Positions 1 to 10,266 are shown, counted from the stretch's first letter. The stretch: DNA of 64,000 nt from Epilithonimonas vandammei (GCF_003860525.1 NZ_CP034161.1:372001-436000), one strand, 5' to 3'. Translations and numbers: made by a program. The notes: generated from the sequence alone by a model not told the origin.

Positions 1-75
1 TTGATTTTCTAAGAAATATAGAGAAACAATTTTTATATTAATTAAGATTAATGACATTATGTCATCAACGATATT

Positions 76-2478
76 ATGACAGAATTTGAAAATATGAATT
101 TTGAGGAAATGCTTGACGACGGTCTCGGAATCATCGCAGAAGAAATTAATTTTTCGGACATCGATAATGAAGAGAACCATCAATCTCAAGACCTTTTCCC
201 GATTCTTCCCGTAAGAAATATGGTAATGTTCCCGTCTGTGGTTACACCAATTACCGCCGGCAGGGAAAAATCCAAAAAATTGCTGGAAGATGCACATAAG
301 GAAAATAAATTTATAGGAATCATCTGCCAAAAAAACCCGAATGAGGAAAATCCTACGGAAAAAGACCTGTACATCATCGGAACTCTGGCCAAGATCATCA
401 AGATCATAAAACTTCCGGAAGGGAATATTACAGCCATTACGAGAGGTTATTACCGATTCAAAATCAAAAAAATGGTTTCTAATGAACCGTATTTTATTGC
501 CAAAATCATAACGCAAAAAGATTTTAAACCAAAAGATGAAGAAGAATTTTTGGCTTTGATGGACAACATCAAAGATCTTGCAGAAAAAATTATCAATATT
601 GATCCAAATATTCCAAATGCTGCGCAGTTTGCGCTAAAAAACATCGAAGGTGAAGAAGAACTGCTCAACTTTGTCTCTGCCAACGGTAATTTTTCTTCTG
701 ACAAAAAACAAAAATTGCTAGATGAAAAGACATTGATTGGACGTGCTAATGCTTTATATGAAATGATGCACGACGATTACCGTCATTTGGAATTGAAAAA
801 TCAGATTCATCAAAAAACAAGCAAAGATCTTGACAAACAGCAACGGGAGTATTTCCTGAACCAGCAGATTAAAACCATTCAGGAAGAGTTAGGTGGTGGT
901 GCAGAATCTGATGTAGATGAGTTCAAGAAAAAGGCAGCAAAAATCACTTGGAGTAATGACGTTGAAAATCACTTCCAGAAAGAATTACAGAGGCTTCAGC
1001 GGCAGCATCCTAACTCGCCAGATTATAATGTTCAGCGAAATTATCTGGACTTTTTTACAGATTTGCCTTGGGGACACTATTCTAAGGATCATTTTGACCT
1101 CCACAAAGCCGAAAAACTTTTGGATAAAGAACATTTTGGACTGGAAGATATCAAAAAACGCATCCTGGAACATATTGCTGTTTTGAAACTGAAGAACGAT
1201 ATGAAATCACCAATCCTTTGTCTCGTTGGTCCTCCGGGAGTTGGAAAAACTTCGCTTGGAAAGTCAATTGCAGATTCTTTGGGGAGGAAATATGTTCGGG
1301 TTTCTCTCGGCGGTTTGCATGATGAAAGTGAAATCCGTGGACATAGAAAAACTTATATCGGTGCGATGGCGGGAAGAATACTCCAATCTATCAAAAAATC
1401 CGGAACATCTAATCCTGTGATCGTTTTGGATGAGATCGATAAAATCGGACAAGGGATTCACGGAGATCCAAGTTCAGCCCTACTAGAAGTCCTTGATCCT
1501 GAACAAAATAGTAACTTTTATGATAATTTCCTTGAATGTGGTTACGACCTTTCCAAAGTAATGTTCATTGCGACAGCTAACTCGCTTTCGTCTGTACAGC
1601 GTCCGCTTTTGGATAGAATGGAAATCATCAGCATTGCGGGTTACACTTTAGAAGAAAAGATTGAAATTGCTAAAAGACACTTAATCAAAAAACAACTTCA
1701 GGAAAATGGTTTGGAGGCCAAATCACTGAAAATCGGTAATGCTGAACTAAAACATATCATCGATGCTCATACTTCTGAAAGCGGTGTGAGAACTTTGGAA
1801 AAAAGAATTGCGGGAATTGCGCGTTGGGTTGCTTTGCAGCTGGCTATGGAAAAGCAATATAACCCAAAAATTTCTATTGAAAAAGTAGATGAAATTCTTG
1901 GTGTTCCGAGACCGAAAACATTCTCGGAGATTACAGATGTGCCAGGTGTTGTGACAGGTTTAGCTTGGACTAGTGTTGGCGGTGACATTTTATTCATCGA
2001 GAGTATCCTTTCCAAGGGAAAAGGCGGTCTAACAATGACAGGAAATCTTGGAAACGTGATGAAAGAATCTGCAACAATTGCTCTAGAATTCATCAAAGCG
2101 CATTATGAAGAACTGGGAATTTCGGAAGAAGACATCGAGAAGAAAAATATCCACGTTCACGTTCCAGAAGGCGCAACGCCGAAAGATGGTCCTTCTGCCG
2201 GAATTGCGATGCTAACATCAATGGTTTCCAGCTATAAAAATAAAAAAGTAAAATCTCATTTGGCTATGACCGGCGAAATTACTTTGAGAGGAAAAGTCCT
2301 TCCTGTTGGTGGCATCAAAGAAAAACTTTTGGCAGCGACAAGAGCTGGAATCAAGGAAGTCATTCTTTGTGAGGCGAACAGAAAAGATGTAGGGGAAATC
2401 AAAAAAGATTACCTGAATAATCTAAAAATCAACTATGTTTCTAATATGAGCGAGGTGATTGAAATCGCATTGAAATAA
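76..2478 (+). CDS. lon: ATP-dependent protease Lon
   Basis: Cytosolic AAA+ serine protease that degrades misfolded and regulatory proteins. The 800-residue product has the full Lon layout: an N-terminal LON substrate-binding domain (about 40-240), a coiled region, an AAA+ module with Walker A GPPGVGKT near residue 385 and a Walker B VLDEID, then the C-terminal protease domain. The catalytic serine lies in DGPSAGIAM (about S707) and the partner lysine in GGIKEKLLA (about K748). Length is normal for the family. The start chosen gives an acidic N-terminus before the conserved LPVRNMVMFP segment. A clear terminator follows the gene, so it is probably transcribed alone. Confidence 0.97.
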   Translation: MTEFENMNFEEMLDDGLGIIAEEINFSDIDNEENHQSQDLFPILPVRNMVMFPSVVTPITAGREKSKKLLEDAHKENKFIGIICQKNPNEENPTEKDLYIIGTLAKIIKIIKLPEGNITAITRGYYRFKIKKMVSNEPYFIAKIITQKDFKPKDEEEFLALMDNIKDLAEKIINIDPNIPNAAQFALKNIEGEEELLNFVSANGNFSSDKKQKLLDEKTLIGRANALYEMMHDDYRHLELKNQIHQKTSKDLDKQQREYFLNQQIKTIQEELGGGAESDVDEFKKKAAKITWSNDVENHFQKELQRLQRQHPNSPDYNVQRNYLDFFTDLPWGHYSKDHFDLHKAEKLLDKEHFGLEDIKKRILEHIAVLKLKNDMKSPILCLVGPPGVGKTSLGKSIADSLGRKYVRVSLGGLHDESEIRGHRKTYIGAMAGRILQSIKKSGTSNPVIVLDEIDKIGQGIHGDPSSALLEVLDPEQNSNFYDNFLECGYDLSKVMFIATANSLSSVQRPLLDRMEIISIAGYTLEEKIEIAKRHLIKKQLQENGLEAKSLKIGNAELKHIIDAHTSESGVRTLEKRIAGIARWVALQLAMEKQYNPKISIEKVDEILGVPRPKTFSEITDVPGVVTGLAWTSVGGDILFIESILSKGKGGLTMTGNLGNVMKESATIALEFIKAHYEELGISEEDIEKKNIHVHVPEGATPKDGPSAGIAMLTSMVSSYKNKKVKSHLAMTGEITLRGKVLPVGGIKEKLLAATRAGIKEVILCEANRKDVGEIKKDYLNNLKINYVSNMSEVIEIALK

Positions 2479-2502
2479 AAATAACTTGTCATAACGAATA
2501 AG

Positions 2503-2537
2503 ATATCCGTCCAAACCAGACGGATATTTTTATTTTA
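2503..2537 (+). terminator. Rho-independent terminator of lon
   Basis: A perfect 9-bp stem (ATATCCGTC / GACGGATAT) with a 7-base loop is followed by a T-rich run, 25 bases after the lon stop codon. Confidence 0.85.
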
Positions 2538-2673
2538 TAAATTTGTCATAAGATAATCTTCGTATAAGAAAAAAGAGTTTAATAAGAATTCGTTGCCATT
2601 CGATTTTTCATCATTTCTATGGATGCTGATTAATAATGGAGAAAAAATTAAACTTTGTATAGCTAAAAATGCA

Positions 2674-2692
2674 AGGGAAGATAATCTTCCCT
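2674..2692 (-). terminator. Weak terminator candidate after the hydrolase gene
   Basis: An 8-bp stem AGGGAAGA / TCTTCCCT with a 3-base loop lies just past the stop of the minus-strand hydrolase. Read on the minus strand it is followed by a short T run after a few other bases, so it is weaker than the others here. The rest of the stretch between lon and the hydrolase gene holds nothing I can recognise. Confidence 0.45.
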
Positions 2693-2698
2693 GTTGTA

Positions 2699-3523
2699 TT
2701 ATAATTTCTCAATAGCTTTCAGAACTTGATCTTTTTCAGATGATATCGCTTCCAGATGATCTGCTTTATATTCCAGAAATTGTTTTGGTTCCGGAGCACT
2801 ATTGTAAATAAGCTGGCCGTGCTCAAAAGGAACTGTTTTATCATTTTTACTGTAAATAAATAGTTTAGGAAGTCCGGCAAGAGATTTTACATCTTCTTTT
2901 GCAGAATAAGGAGAAACAACAAATTTCTCAATAACTTCCTTGTACTCCGGTTTGAAAAAAATTGCAATATCTGTGAATGATGACATTCCGCCTTCCAAAA
3001 TCAATCCTGAGATTTTCGATAGGTTATCTTTTGCCAGGTGCGTTGCGATCTGAGATCCTAAGGAAGCGCCATAAACATAAATTTTTGTATTGCTGATGTC
3101 TTTTCTCAACAACAGATAATCAAACATTTTCTGGCCATCTGCAGCCACATTAAGATGTGTTGGCTTCCCTGTAGATTTCCCGTAACCTCTCATATCGATC
3201 ATGACAACCTGAAATCCTGCTTCCACCAAAGGCTTTGTCATAAACTGATAGGTTGATATATTACCGCCTGCACCATGGAAAAAAAGGATTGTTTTTTTGA
3301 TTTGTCTTGATTCCGGCTTTAGAACCACTGCTGTTATCGTGTCGCTTTCAACGGGAAGGCTTATGTTTTCAATGTTTTTGAATTCTAACGTTTTCATTTC
3401 CTTTTTAGGCTGATAAAATTTATCATCCATCTGCGCTTTGGAGAAGAACGAAACTAATACTAAAAATAATGAGAAAAATAATGATGTTTTCATAGCTGTT
3501 GAATTATTTATTTGATGGTTCAA
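2699..3523 (-). CDS. Exported alpha/beta hydrolase
   Basis: Serine hydrolase of the alpha/beta fold, 274 residues, with an N-terminal signal sequence (hydrophobic SLFFSLFLVLVSFFSKAQ), so it is probably periplasmic or surface-exposed. The oxyanion segment FFHGAGGN and the nucleophile elbow YGASLGSQ (GxSxG) are clear. The late DKTVPFEHG supplies the acid, and the histidine is probably in DHLEA near the C-terminus. The architecture is like the BEM46/serine-aminopeptidase group. Substrate cannot be read from the sequence. It stands alone between lon and psd on the opposite strand from lon. Confidence 0.8.
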   Translation of the reverse strand: MNHQINNSTAMKTSLFFSLFLVLVSFFSKAQMDDKFYQPKKEMKTLEFKNIENISLPVESDTITAVVLKPESRQIKKTILFFHGAGGNISTYQFMTKPLVEAGFQVVMIDMRGYGKSTGKPTHLNVAADGQKMFDYLLLRKDISNTKIYVYGASLGSQIATHLAKDNLSKISGLILEGGMSSFTDIAIFFKPEYKEVIEKFVVSPYSAKEDVKSLAGLPKLFIYSKNDKTVPFEHGQLIYNSAPEPKQFLEYKADHLEAISSEKDQVLKAIEKL

Positions 3524-3612
3524 AGATAGAGCGGCAGGATCGCTAAAAGAAATTAATTAAACCGAACCGTACAAAATAATGACTGAATTGTAAAATCTTC
3601 ATACAAATAAAA

Positions 3613-3638
3613 AAAGAGACTTCTGAATAAGCCTCTTT
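3613..3638 (-). terminator. Terminator of the psd-cdsA-LUD cluster
   Basis: Stem AAAGAG/CTCTTT extended by CTT/AAG across one mismatch. On the minus strand it is followed by a run of Ts just after the psd stop codon. Confidence 0.7.
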
Positions 3639-3657
3639 ATATTATAATCGATCAGTT

Positions 3658-4311
3658 TTAATCTTTCATTCTTGCGATGACGTCTATTCCGCCTTTGGTC
3701 TTGTCACCAATCTTACAGAGGATCTCCGTATCAAGCGGTAGGAAGACATCCATCCTAGATCCGAATTTGATGAAACCAAACTCGTGTCCTGCCTTTGCCT
3801 TGTCTTCGATGTTACAATAGAAAACAATTCTTCTGGCGACATAACCGGCAATCTGGCGGAAAACGACTTGATGGTTCGTCATACTTTTTACCGCCACAGT
3901 TGTTCTTTCATTTTCCGTAGAAGATTTTTCATGCCACGCTACGAGATATTTCCCTGGATGGTATTTTTTATATATCACATCTCCACTTACCGGATATCGG
4001 CAGATATGAACATTGAGCGGCGACATAAAAATAGAAACCTGTATGCAATTGGCTTTGAGAACCTCATCTTCGAAAACTTCTTTAATCATCACCACTTTAC
4101 CATCAACAGGCGCTACTACGTTTTCGTTATGATCTAGAATGGCCCTGTAGGGAACCCGGAAAAACCAGAAAATAAGTCCTAACATTATCAAAAGAGGGAT
4201 CATAATCACCAATGACCAAAGATGCAGGTAATAAATGGAAATTGCCCCGACAAATGCAATAAACAGTATTGCAACGATCAATGTACCTTTTGATTCTTTA
4301 TGTAATTTCAT
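3658..4311 (-). CDS. psd: Phosphatidylserine decarboxylase proenzyme
   Basis: Makes phosphatidylethanolamine from phosphatidylserine at the inner membrane. The 217-residue length and two N-terminal membrane segments (about 10-50) fit the short PSD-A type. The self-cleavage site that creates the pyruvoyl group is the FGSR at residues 183-186 (Gly184-Ser185). The motifs VAPVDGKV and SPLNVHICRYP are also family hallmarks. It lies 9 bases downstream of cdsA on the same strand, so two steps of the same phospholipid pathway are likely co-transcribed. Confidence 0.93.
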   Translation of the reverse strand: MKLHKESKGTLIVAILFIAFVGAISIYYLHLWSLVIMIPLLIMLGLIFWFFRVPYRAILDHNENVVAPVDGKVVMIKEVFEDEVLKANCIQVSIFMSPLNVHICRYPVSGDVIYKKYHPGKYLVAWHEKSSTENERTTVAVKSMTNHQVVFRQIAGYVARRIVFYCNIEDKAKAGHEFGFIKFGSRMDVFLPLDTEILCKIGDKTKGGIDVIARMKD

Positions 4312-4320
4312 ATGCTGTTT

Positions 4321-5196
4321 CTAAAATAATTTTTCTAAAATAAAATACAGATAAACAACCGGTGCACAGATTATGAAGCTGTCTAATCTGTCCAAAACGC
4401 CACCGTGACCCGGAATAATGTTTCCACTATCTTTGACTGCAAAACTACGCTTTAGCTGACTTTCTACCAAATCTCCTAATGGAGCAAAGATAGAGACCAG
4501 CAATCCGACAATCATCCAGTTTCCTCTCAGTTCAGGGAAATACTGCTCTACAAAGAATCCCAATACCAATGTGAGGACTACACCACCAGCAAATCCCTCC
4601 CACGTCTTTTTAGGGGAGATTTTAGGCGCCATCTTATGTTTCCCAAAAAACTTCCCTGTTAAATAAGCAAAAGTATCGCTGCTCCATATCAAAACAAAAA
4701 GCATGAAAACCTCTAGTGTAAAAGTTTTTTCCGTATCAAGCGTGCTGAATTTTGGCAAGCCTAAAGCAAACCCAAAAGGCAAAGCGAGATAAACTACAGT
4801 AAAAATCAGTTTTCCGTTTTCAAAATAAAGCTCCTTGGGAAATTTGAATAATGTGATGGCGGCTATTGGAATAAGTGCAAGAGAAAGCATCTCGCTCAGA
4901 TTGACATTGAAGAAAAAACCGTGATAAAAAAACCGTTTCGTGAAAGTGTAGTAAATAAATGCTGCAATCGGAAAAACAAGCCATTTATAGATACCGTTAT
5001 CAAATTTCATGATTCTGATGCATTCAAAAATGCCAACGGCAAAAAAGAATGTTATCAGTCCATAAAAAAGATATTGCTGTTTGACTTCCGGAAGAAAGCT
5101 ACTGAACAGATATGCGCCGACTGGCGTGGTACAAATGGCTATGACCAGAACATAAACAAGTCCCGACAATGAGCGCTGAAAGAAATTTTTATCCAA
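4321..5196 (-). CDS. cdsA: Phosphatidate cytidylyltransferase
   Basis: Converts phosphatidic acid and CTP to CDP-diacylglycerol, the precursor of all bacterial phospholipids. The 291-residue product is polytopic, with about seven to eight hydrophobic segments. It carries the CdsA signature near the C-terminus: GDLVESQLKR, then KDSGNIIPGHGG and DRLDS. The SPKKTWEGFAGG segment is also conserved. The gene sits between the LUD gene (9 bases upstream) and psd (9 bases downstream), in one tight minus-strand unit. Confidence 0.95.
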   Translation of the reverse strand: MDKNFFQRSLSGLVYVLVIAICTTPVGAYLFSSFLPEVKQQYLFYGLITFFFAVGIFECIRIMKFDNGIYKWLVFPIAAFIYYTFTKRFFYHGFFFNVNLSEMLSLALIPIAAITLFKFPKELYFENGKLIFTVVYLALPFGFALGLPKFSTLDTEKTFTLEVFMLFVLIWSSDTFAYLTGKFFGKHKMAPKISPKKTWEGFAGGVVLTLVLGFFVEQYFPELRGNWMIVGLLVSIFAPLGDLVESQLKRSFAVKDSGNIIPGHGGVLDRLDSFIICAPVVYLYFILEKLF

Positions 5197-5205
5197 AGCT
5201 GAAAT

Positions 5206-5784
5206 TTAATCTTCCAGCAAAAGTAAGAAAAGTTTGGTATTATCCTTATTAGGTGTATCCAATTTGGACTGACTTCCGCTTATTGAGGTAAGGTTTTTAA
5301 GGTTTCCTGCGCGTTTTACCTTCATCATAGCTTCATTCAGATTGCTTGCAATTTGTGAAACATTAGCCATAATAATGATTTTGCTTGGCAAGCGAGAGGA
5401 ATGATAATGAAGGATATTGTTATGAGACAACATGATTCTGCCATCAAACGCTATCAGATACTCGCAGGTAATAAATGCGGCATCATTATCTTCTGTAAGT
5501 TCTGGAGAATATTTGCATTTGATGACATCAAGAAAATTTCTTAGATCCTGATCCCAGCAGAACACATCATTAATCTGTTCTATCTTTATGATCTGGTTCA
5601 GGGTCTGCAAAGCTTCAGACTCATCTGCACAATAATTAAAGAATCCCCCGGAATGCGTAAAGAGCTGGGCAAACTTGTAGTCCAGATCTGCATCACGAAG
5701 TTGATCCGCAAGTTTGGTAACATCCGGCTCTTCTTCCTCAGACTGATTCATTATTTTATTAACGAATTTCTTGAACAGGCTCAA
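5206..5784 (-). CDS. LUD-domain protein (LutC-like)
   Basis: A 192-residue cytosolic protein resembling the LUD domain (LutC/YkgG type). It has the fold's conserved middle segment (NDAAFITCEYLIAFDG) and the later SSRLPSKIIIMANVSQI strand region. LUD proteins take part in lactate use in some bacteria, but in Bacteroidetes this stand-alone form regularly lies beside cdsA and ftsH and has no proven role. The N-terminus is acidic (EEEEPD). No catalytic residue is identifiable. First gene of the unit with cdsA and psd. Confidence 0.72.
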   Translation of the reverse strand: MSLFKKFVNKIMNQSEEEEPDVTKLADQLRDADLDYKFAQLFTHSGGFFNYCADESEALQTLNQIIKIEQINDVFCWDQDLRNFLDVIKCKYSPELTEDNDAAFITCEYLIAFDGRIMLSHNNILHYHSSRLPSKIIIMANVSQIASNLNEAMMKVKRAGNLKNLTSISGSQSKLDTPNKDNTKLFLLLLED

Positions 5785-5867
5785 TTACTGTGGTTTTTTT
5801 TGTTATTAATTACAAATGTAAAGAATAATTATAATAATCTAAAAACCAAAATATTGTTTTAATAAAA

Positions 5868-5892
5868 AAAATCCTGGCGCAACCAGGATTTT
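5868..5892. terminator. Bidirectional terminator between ftsH and the LUD gene
   Basis: Stem AATCCTGG / CCAGGATT with a 5-base loop is flanked by an A run on the left and a T run on the right. It therefore reads as a terminator on both strands, and on the minus strand it ends the ftsH transcript. Confidence 0.8.
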
Positions 5893-5918
5893 TTTTATAT
5901 AAAATGAGTTTTAAAAAA

Positions 5919-7880
5919 TTAACTCTCTGTATTTAAGACGTTTCCAGCATCGGCAGGATTATCTAAACTTGACACCGGTTTTTCTGTCAATTCCGGGTCC
6001 CAAGCTCTTTTTCCGAAGATTTCTTCAAGATCTTCGCGGAAAATTACTTCTTTGTCTAATAACTTCTGCGCTAATGCATCTAATTTATCTCTATTTTCAG
6101 TAAGGATACTAACTGCTCTTTGATATTGCGTTTCGATTAATTTACTAATCTCCTCATCTATCACTTTGGCCGTCTGTTCAGAATATGGTTTTCCGAAGTT
6201 ATATTCCGATTGGCCTGAGCTGTCATAGTAAGAAATGTTTCCGACTTTATCATTAAGACCATAAATTGTAACCATTGCCTGAGCTTGTTTGGTCACTCTT
6301 TCTAGATCGGACAAAGCACCTGTAGATATATTTCCAAAAACAGCGTGTTCCGCAGCTCTACCGCCTAGGGTTGCACAGATCTCATCTAGCATCTGTTCTG
6401 TGGTGGTTAGCTGTCTCTCTTCCGGAAGATACCAAGCTGCACCCAGAGAACGACCTCTTGGCACGATGGTAACCTTCAATAATGGTGCAGCATGCTCTAC
6501 CAACCAAGAAATTGTTGCATGACCAGCTTCGTGGAAGGCCACTCTTTTCTTTTCCGAAGGTTTTATTGCTTTATTTTTTTTCTCAAGACCGCCGATTATT
6601 CTGTCCACAGCATCTAGGAAATCTTGTTTTGTAACCGACTCGTGTGAGTTTCTAGCAGCGATAAGAGCCGCTTCGTTACAAACGTTTGCAATATCTGCTC
6701 CGCTGAATCCCGGTGTTTGCTTAGCTAAGAATTCTCTGTCAATATTTGGATCGAGTTTAATCTTTGCCAAATGAACTTCAAAGATTTGTTTTCTCTCGTG
6801 AAGCTCTGGCAAATCAACATAAATTGATCTGTCAAAACGCCCAGCTCTCATCAAAGCTTTATCCAGAATATCTGCTCTGTTGGTGGCCGCCATCACAATA
6901 ACGTTAGTGTCTGTTCCAAAACCATCCATTTCTGTAAGTAGCTGGTTTAATGTATTTTCTCTTTCGTCGTTTCCGCCTGAAAAATTGTTTTTACCTCTAG
7001 CTCTACCAATAGCATCAATTTCATCGATAAAGATAATCGCCGGAGATTTTGCCTTAGCTTGAGCAAAAAGGTCTCTTACTCTGGAAGCTCCAACACCCAC
7101 AAACATTTCTACGAAATCGGAACCAGACAATGAGAAGAACGGAACTTTTGCTTCACCTGCCACAGCTTTTGCAAGCAATGTTTTACCTGTTCCCGGAGGC
7201 CCCACTAGAAGAACACCTTTTGGAATCTTGCCACCTAATTTGGTATATTTTTCAGAGTTCTTAAGGAAATCTACGACTTCCTGAACTTCTTCTTTTGCAC
7301 CTTCCAATCCGGCAACATCTTTAAATGTTACTTGGATTTTATCTTTTTCATCGAACAACTTAGCTCTGGATTTTCCTATGCTGAAAATCTGACCGCCAGG
7401 ACCGCCTGCGCCACCGCCCATTTTTCTGAAAAGGACGAAATAGAATAACGCCATAATCCCAATCCAGAATAATGCTGTAAAAAGAAGATCTGAGAAAAAG
7501 CCCTGACTTTTCCCGAATTCCATTCTTGCCTGTTTCGGAAGCTTGGAATTGATCTGATCAAATTTTTCCTGGAAATATCTCAGGTCACCATAAGTTAATA
7601 CAAAATCCGGACTCGGCTTCACGTTTATCATAGAAAGCGGATCGCTTTTCTTTTCGCCTTTTTGCAGTTCAGACTTAGCCTCCTTAGTAAGATAAACATC
7701 CGCTTTAAAGCTGTCTCTGTAAACCATTACTTCATTGACTTTGCCTTGCTGAACCAATCCGTAAAATTCTTTTTCATCTATATTTTTCACCATAGAATCT
7801 CCCAATAATCCCGGAAGAAATATGAGTAAAATAATTCCTAATAAAACTGGTATGAACCAATTGAATCCTTTATTATTCAT
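5919..7880 (-). CDS. ftsH: ATP-dependent zinc metalloprotease FtsH
   Basis: Membrane-anchored AAA+ protease that degrades membrane proteins and short-lived cytosolic regulators. The 653-residue product has one membrane segment at the N-terminus (about 8-25) and a second at about 130-152 around a periplasmic domain. Walker A GPPGTGKT is at 227-234, Walker B IIFIDEID at 282-289, the second-region-of-homology [17 protein letters not shown] follows, and the zinc motif HEAGH is at 450-454. The C-terminus ends in a low-complexity tail. The rsfS gene lies 42 bases upstream on the same strand and is probably co-transcribed. Confidence 0.97.
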   Translation of the reverse strand: MNNKGFNWFIPVLLGIILLIFLPGLLGDSMVKNIDEKEFYGLVQQGKVNEVMVYRDSFKADVYLTKEAKSELQKGEKKSDPLSMINVKPSPDFVLTYGDLRYFQEKFDQINSKLPKQARMEFGKSQGFFSDLLFTALFWIGIMALFYFVLFRKMGGGAGGPGGQIFSIGKSRAKLFDEKDKIQVTFKDVAGLEGAKEEVQEVVDFLKNSEKYTKLGGKIPKGVLLVGPPGTGKTLLAKAVAGEAKVPFFSLSGSDFVEMFVGVGASRVRDLFAQAKAKSPAIIFIDEIDAIGRARGKNNFSGGNDERENTLNQLLTEMDGFGTDTNVIVMAATNRADILDKALMRAGRFDRSIYVDLPELHERKQIFEVHLAKIKLDPNIDREFLAKQTPGFSGADIANVCNEAALIAARNSHESVTKQDFLDAVDRIIGGLEKKNKAIKPSEKKRVAFHEAGHATISWLVEHAAPLLKVTIVPRGRSLGAAWYLPEERQLTTTEQMLDEICATLGGRAAEHAVFGNISTGALSDLERVTKQAQAMVTIYGLNDKVGNISYYDSSGQSEYNFGKPYSEQTAKVIDEEISKLIETQYQRAVSILTENRDKLDALAQKLLDKEVIFREDLEEIFGKRAWDPELTEKPVSSLDNPADAGNVLNTES

Positions 7881-7922
7881 TTTTGTTTTTTAAAAAAATT
7901 TATTGATGCCCATATTGCATCT

Positions 7923-8285
7923 TTAGCTTTCGATTTTTGTGATCTTAGCATCGCCCCAAAGTTCTTCTATGTCATAGTAATCACGTATCTGTTTTTGGAA
8001 CACGTGTACTACAACGGAAACGTAATCTACCAAAACCCACATTGCATTTTCCGTTCCTTCTACATGCCAAGGTCTTTCTCTGATATCATTTCTGACTTTT
8101 TTTTCTATGTTGCCCGCTATTGCAGAAACCTGCGTATTAGAGTTTCCGCTGCAGATGACAAATGTATCTGCTACTGAATTTTCTATGCCCGATAGATCAA
8201 AGATCTGAATATCTTCTCCTTTTGTATCCTGAATCGCTTCTACGATCTTGTCGACTAATAATTGTTTTTCTGTACTTTTACTCAT
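7923..8285 (-). CDS. rsfS: Ribosomal silencing factor RsfS
   Basis: Binds ribosomal protein L14 on the 50S subunit and blocks subunit joining when nutrients are scarce. The 120-residue product shows the family core: DTFVICSGNSNTQVSAIA, RPWHVEGTENAMWVLVDY and VVHVFQKQIRDYYDIEELWGDA. Length matches the family. It lies directly upstream of ftsH, an arrangement common in Flavobacteriales, and is divergent from birA. Confidence 0.95.
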   Translation of the reverse strand: MSKSTEKQLLVDKIVEAIQDTKGEDIQIFDLSGIENSVADTFVICSGNSNTQVSAIAGNIEKKVRNDIRERPWHVEGTENAMWVLVDYVSVVVHVFQKQIRDYYDIEELWGDAKITKIES

Positions 8286-8329
8286 TCAAAAAAATTGTGT
8301 AATTGCAAATTTATTGATTTTTATCTATT

Positions 8330-8337
8330 TATCTTTG
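8330..8337 (+). promoter_or_regulatory. Likely -7 promoter box of birA
   Basis: TATCTTTG matches the Bacteroidetes -7 consensus TAnnTTTG, 34 bases before the birA start. No ideally spaced -33 TTTG is present; the nearest TTG motifs are 13 or 24 bases upstream. Confidence 0.45.
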
Positions 8338-8371
8338 TTTAGGGCCTCATAATCTCATAAAGTTTTCATAA

Positions 8372-9082
8372 ATGAACCGTTTACTCTATCTCGAAAATTG
8401 TGTTTCCACTCAAGACGAAATCATAAACCTCATTAATGAAGACGAAACAACCGCCGTTTTTACCTTTAATCAAACCAAAGGCCGCGGCCAATATGGTAAT
8501 AAATGGGAAGTGATTCCGAATGAGAACCTTGCTTATTCTATAGGTGTAATCAGTAATACGATAAGTATTTCCGGTGTATGCCTCAATTATTATACCGCCA
8601 TTATCGTGAGGGATTTTCTAGACAATATGACAAATGTATCTGCATGCATAAAATGGCCAAATGACATCATTCTGAACGGAAAAAAGGTTTGTGGGATCCT
8701 CATCGAGAAAACAAAAAAGAACGGTAACGATTATTTTATTATCGGTATTGGAATTAATATCCTTCAAAAAGATTTTAGCAATCTGCCCAAAGCCGGCTCA
8801 ATCCTTTCTGTTACAGGCGTCAATATTGATTTGATAACGTTTATTCAGGATTTTCATACTTACTTTATTTCCAGAATTATGAATATCTCGGATGAAGAAA
8901 AAATTCTTGAAGAATATAATTTACATCTTTTCAAAAGGGATACAATTTCGGTTTTTCAGAAAAACAAAGTGCGACAAAATGGCATAGTTAAAAACGCTGA
9001 CAATGCAGGATATCTGTGGATTGATTTAGAAAATGAAGGATTACAAAAATTCTTTCATAAAGAAATCGAAATGCTTTACTGA
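8372..9082 (+). CDS. birA: Biotin--[acetyl-CoA-carboxylase] ligase
   Basis: Attaches biotin to biotin-dependent carboxylases through biotinyl-AMP. The 236-residue protein has the catalytic loop GRGQYGNKW (about 36-44), the KWPNDI motif and KVCGILIE. It lacks the N-terminal HTH domain of E. coli BirA, so it is a stand-alone ligase, not a repressor. It is the only plus-strand gene between rsfS and the LptF/G permease. Its 3' end lies 2 bases from the end of the converging permease gene. Confidence 0.93.
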   Translation: MNRLLYLENCVSTQDEIINLINEDETTAVFTFNQTKGRGQYGNKWEVIPNENLAYSIGVISNTISISGVCLNYYTAIIVRDFLDNMTNVSACIKWPNDIILNGKKVCGILIEKTKKNGNDYFIIGIGINILQKDFSNLPKAGSILSVTGVNIDLITFIQDFHTYFISRIMNISDEEKILEEYNLHLFKRDTISVFQKNKVRQNGIVKNADNAGYLWIDLENEGLQKFFHKEIEMLY

Positions 9083-9084
9083 GT

Positions 9085-10179
9085 TTACTGATTGGCTCTC
9101 TTGATGTAAAGATATGCTGCTATAGGTGCAAAAACGATGTTTGGAAGCCACATAGCCAGCAACGGTGGCAATGTTTTATTCTCCGAAACGACATTAAGAA
9201 CCTGAAAAGAAAATACGAACAGAAACGCCAAAGCAATTCCCAAAGCAAGATTCAGCCCAAGCCCGCCACGTTTTTTCTGCGAAGACAAAGATAATCCCAA
9301 GAAAGTCAGAATAATAATAGAAAACGGCATAGATGTCCGTTGGTACAGCTCGTTATAAAAAGAAGTAACATTGCTGTTTCCTTTCATTTTTTCCCGTTTT
9401 ATCATTTCGATCAGTTCCGGAGTTGTTTTGTTCTGCGCAACCAAAACATCCGGAAAGAGCTCCGATGGCGGCATCTTAAAATCCTGTATTTTAGACGCTC
9501 CATTTGCCAGCAGTTCCGTATCATCTTTTCTCACGGTTCTCTCGGAGAAATTATTTACTATAAAGTGCTTTTTCTTCGGCTCCCACTGGATATCCATAGC
9601 TGTGATCTGATAGATCAGTTTTTTGTTTTTATCAAACCTCTGATACATATACCCAGAACCGCGGTTTTCTTTTTTATTGTAACTGTTTACAAAAATATAT
9701 TCGCTGGGATTGAGGTTGGAAGCAATAGTTACATTACCCAATAGCTTTTCCCTGTTCAACGAATTGTAGGTGTAAGGCTCCAAAACATTTTTTTTGATGT
9801 TGGACCAAGGCAAGATGAAATGATTGAGCGCCAAAGTAAAACATGCAATAAGAAGCGATGTGATAAGATAGGGCCTTGCAAACCTGTGAAAACTGGCACC
9901 ACTACTAATGATTGCAACAATCTCTGTATTATTAGCCATTCTGGAGGTAAAGAAAATGACTGTAATAAAAATCAATATCGACATAAATGTCAGTATGAGA
10001 TTCAGAATCCAGAACGGATAAAAATTCAGAAGAAAATAACCAACCGTAAAACCATTACTCTCTATCCTCGGTGTTTTAGATTGTACATCTACTACCAAGA
10101 CAATTACAGAAAGCAGCATCAACATAAAAATGAGTGTTCCCAGATATTTTTTAATGACGTAAAGATCTATGATTTTCAT
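9085..10179 (-). CDS. LptF/LptG family permease
   Basis: Inner-membrane permease of the YjgP/YjgQ family, which extracts lipopolysaccharide as part of the Lpt export complex. The 364-residue protein has three N-terminal membrane helices (about 10-120), a central periplasmic domain (about 125-270) and three C-terminal helices, the standard layout. The N-terminal IIDLYVIKKYLGTLIFML and the SGASFHRFARPYL loop fit the family. The sequence alone does not let me separate LptF from LptG. Confidence 0.88.
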   Translation of the reverse strand: MKIIDLYVIKKYLGTLIFMLMLLSVIVLVVDVQSKTPRIESNGFTVGYFLLNFYPFWILNLILTFMSILIFITVIFFTSRMANNTEIVAIISSGASFHRFARPYLITSLLIACFTLALNHFILPWSNIKKNVLEPYTYNSLNREKLLGNVTIASNLNPSEYIFVNSYNKKENRGSGYMYQRFDKNKKLIYQITAMDIQWEPKKKHFIVNNFSERTVRKDDTELLANGASKIQDFKMPPSELFPDVLVAQNKTTPELIEMIKREKMKGNSNVTSFYNELYQRTSMPFSIIILTFLGLSLSSQKKRGGLGLNLALGIALAFLFVFSFQVLNVVSENKTLPPLLAMWLPNIVFAPIAAYLYIKRANQ

Positions 10180-10266
10180 AAAGTCAGGTAGTGGAGTTAG
10201 GTGATGGATGTTTACTTATTAATTTGCTAGAATCCGTTTTACTTTTTACGCTTCACTTTTTACTTC

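Noticed and set aside
3784..4137. Long plus-strand frame opposite psd
   Set aside because: Psd on the minus strand has its cleavage site and all motifs. The opposite frame has no protein-like pattern.
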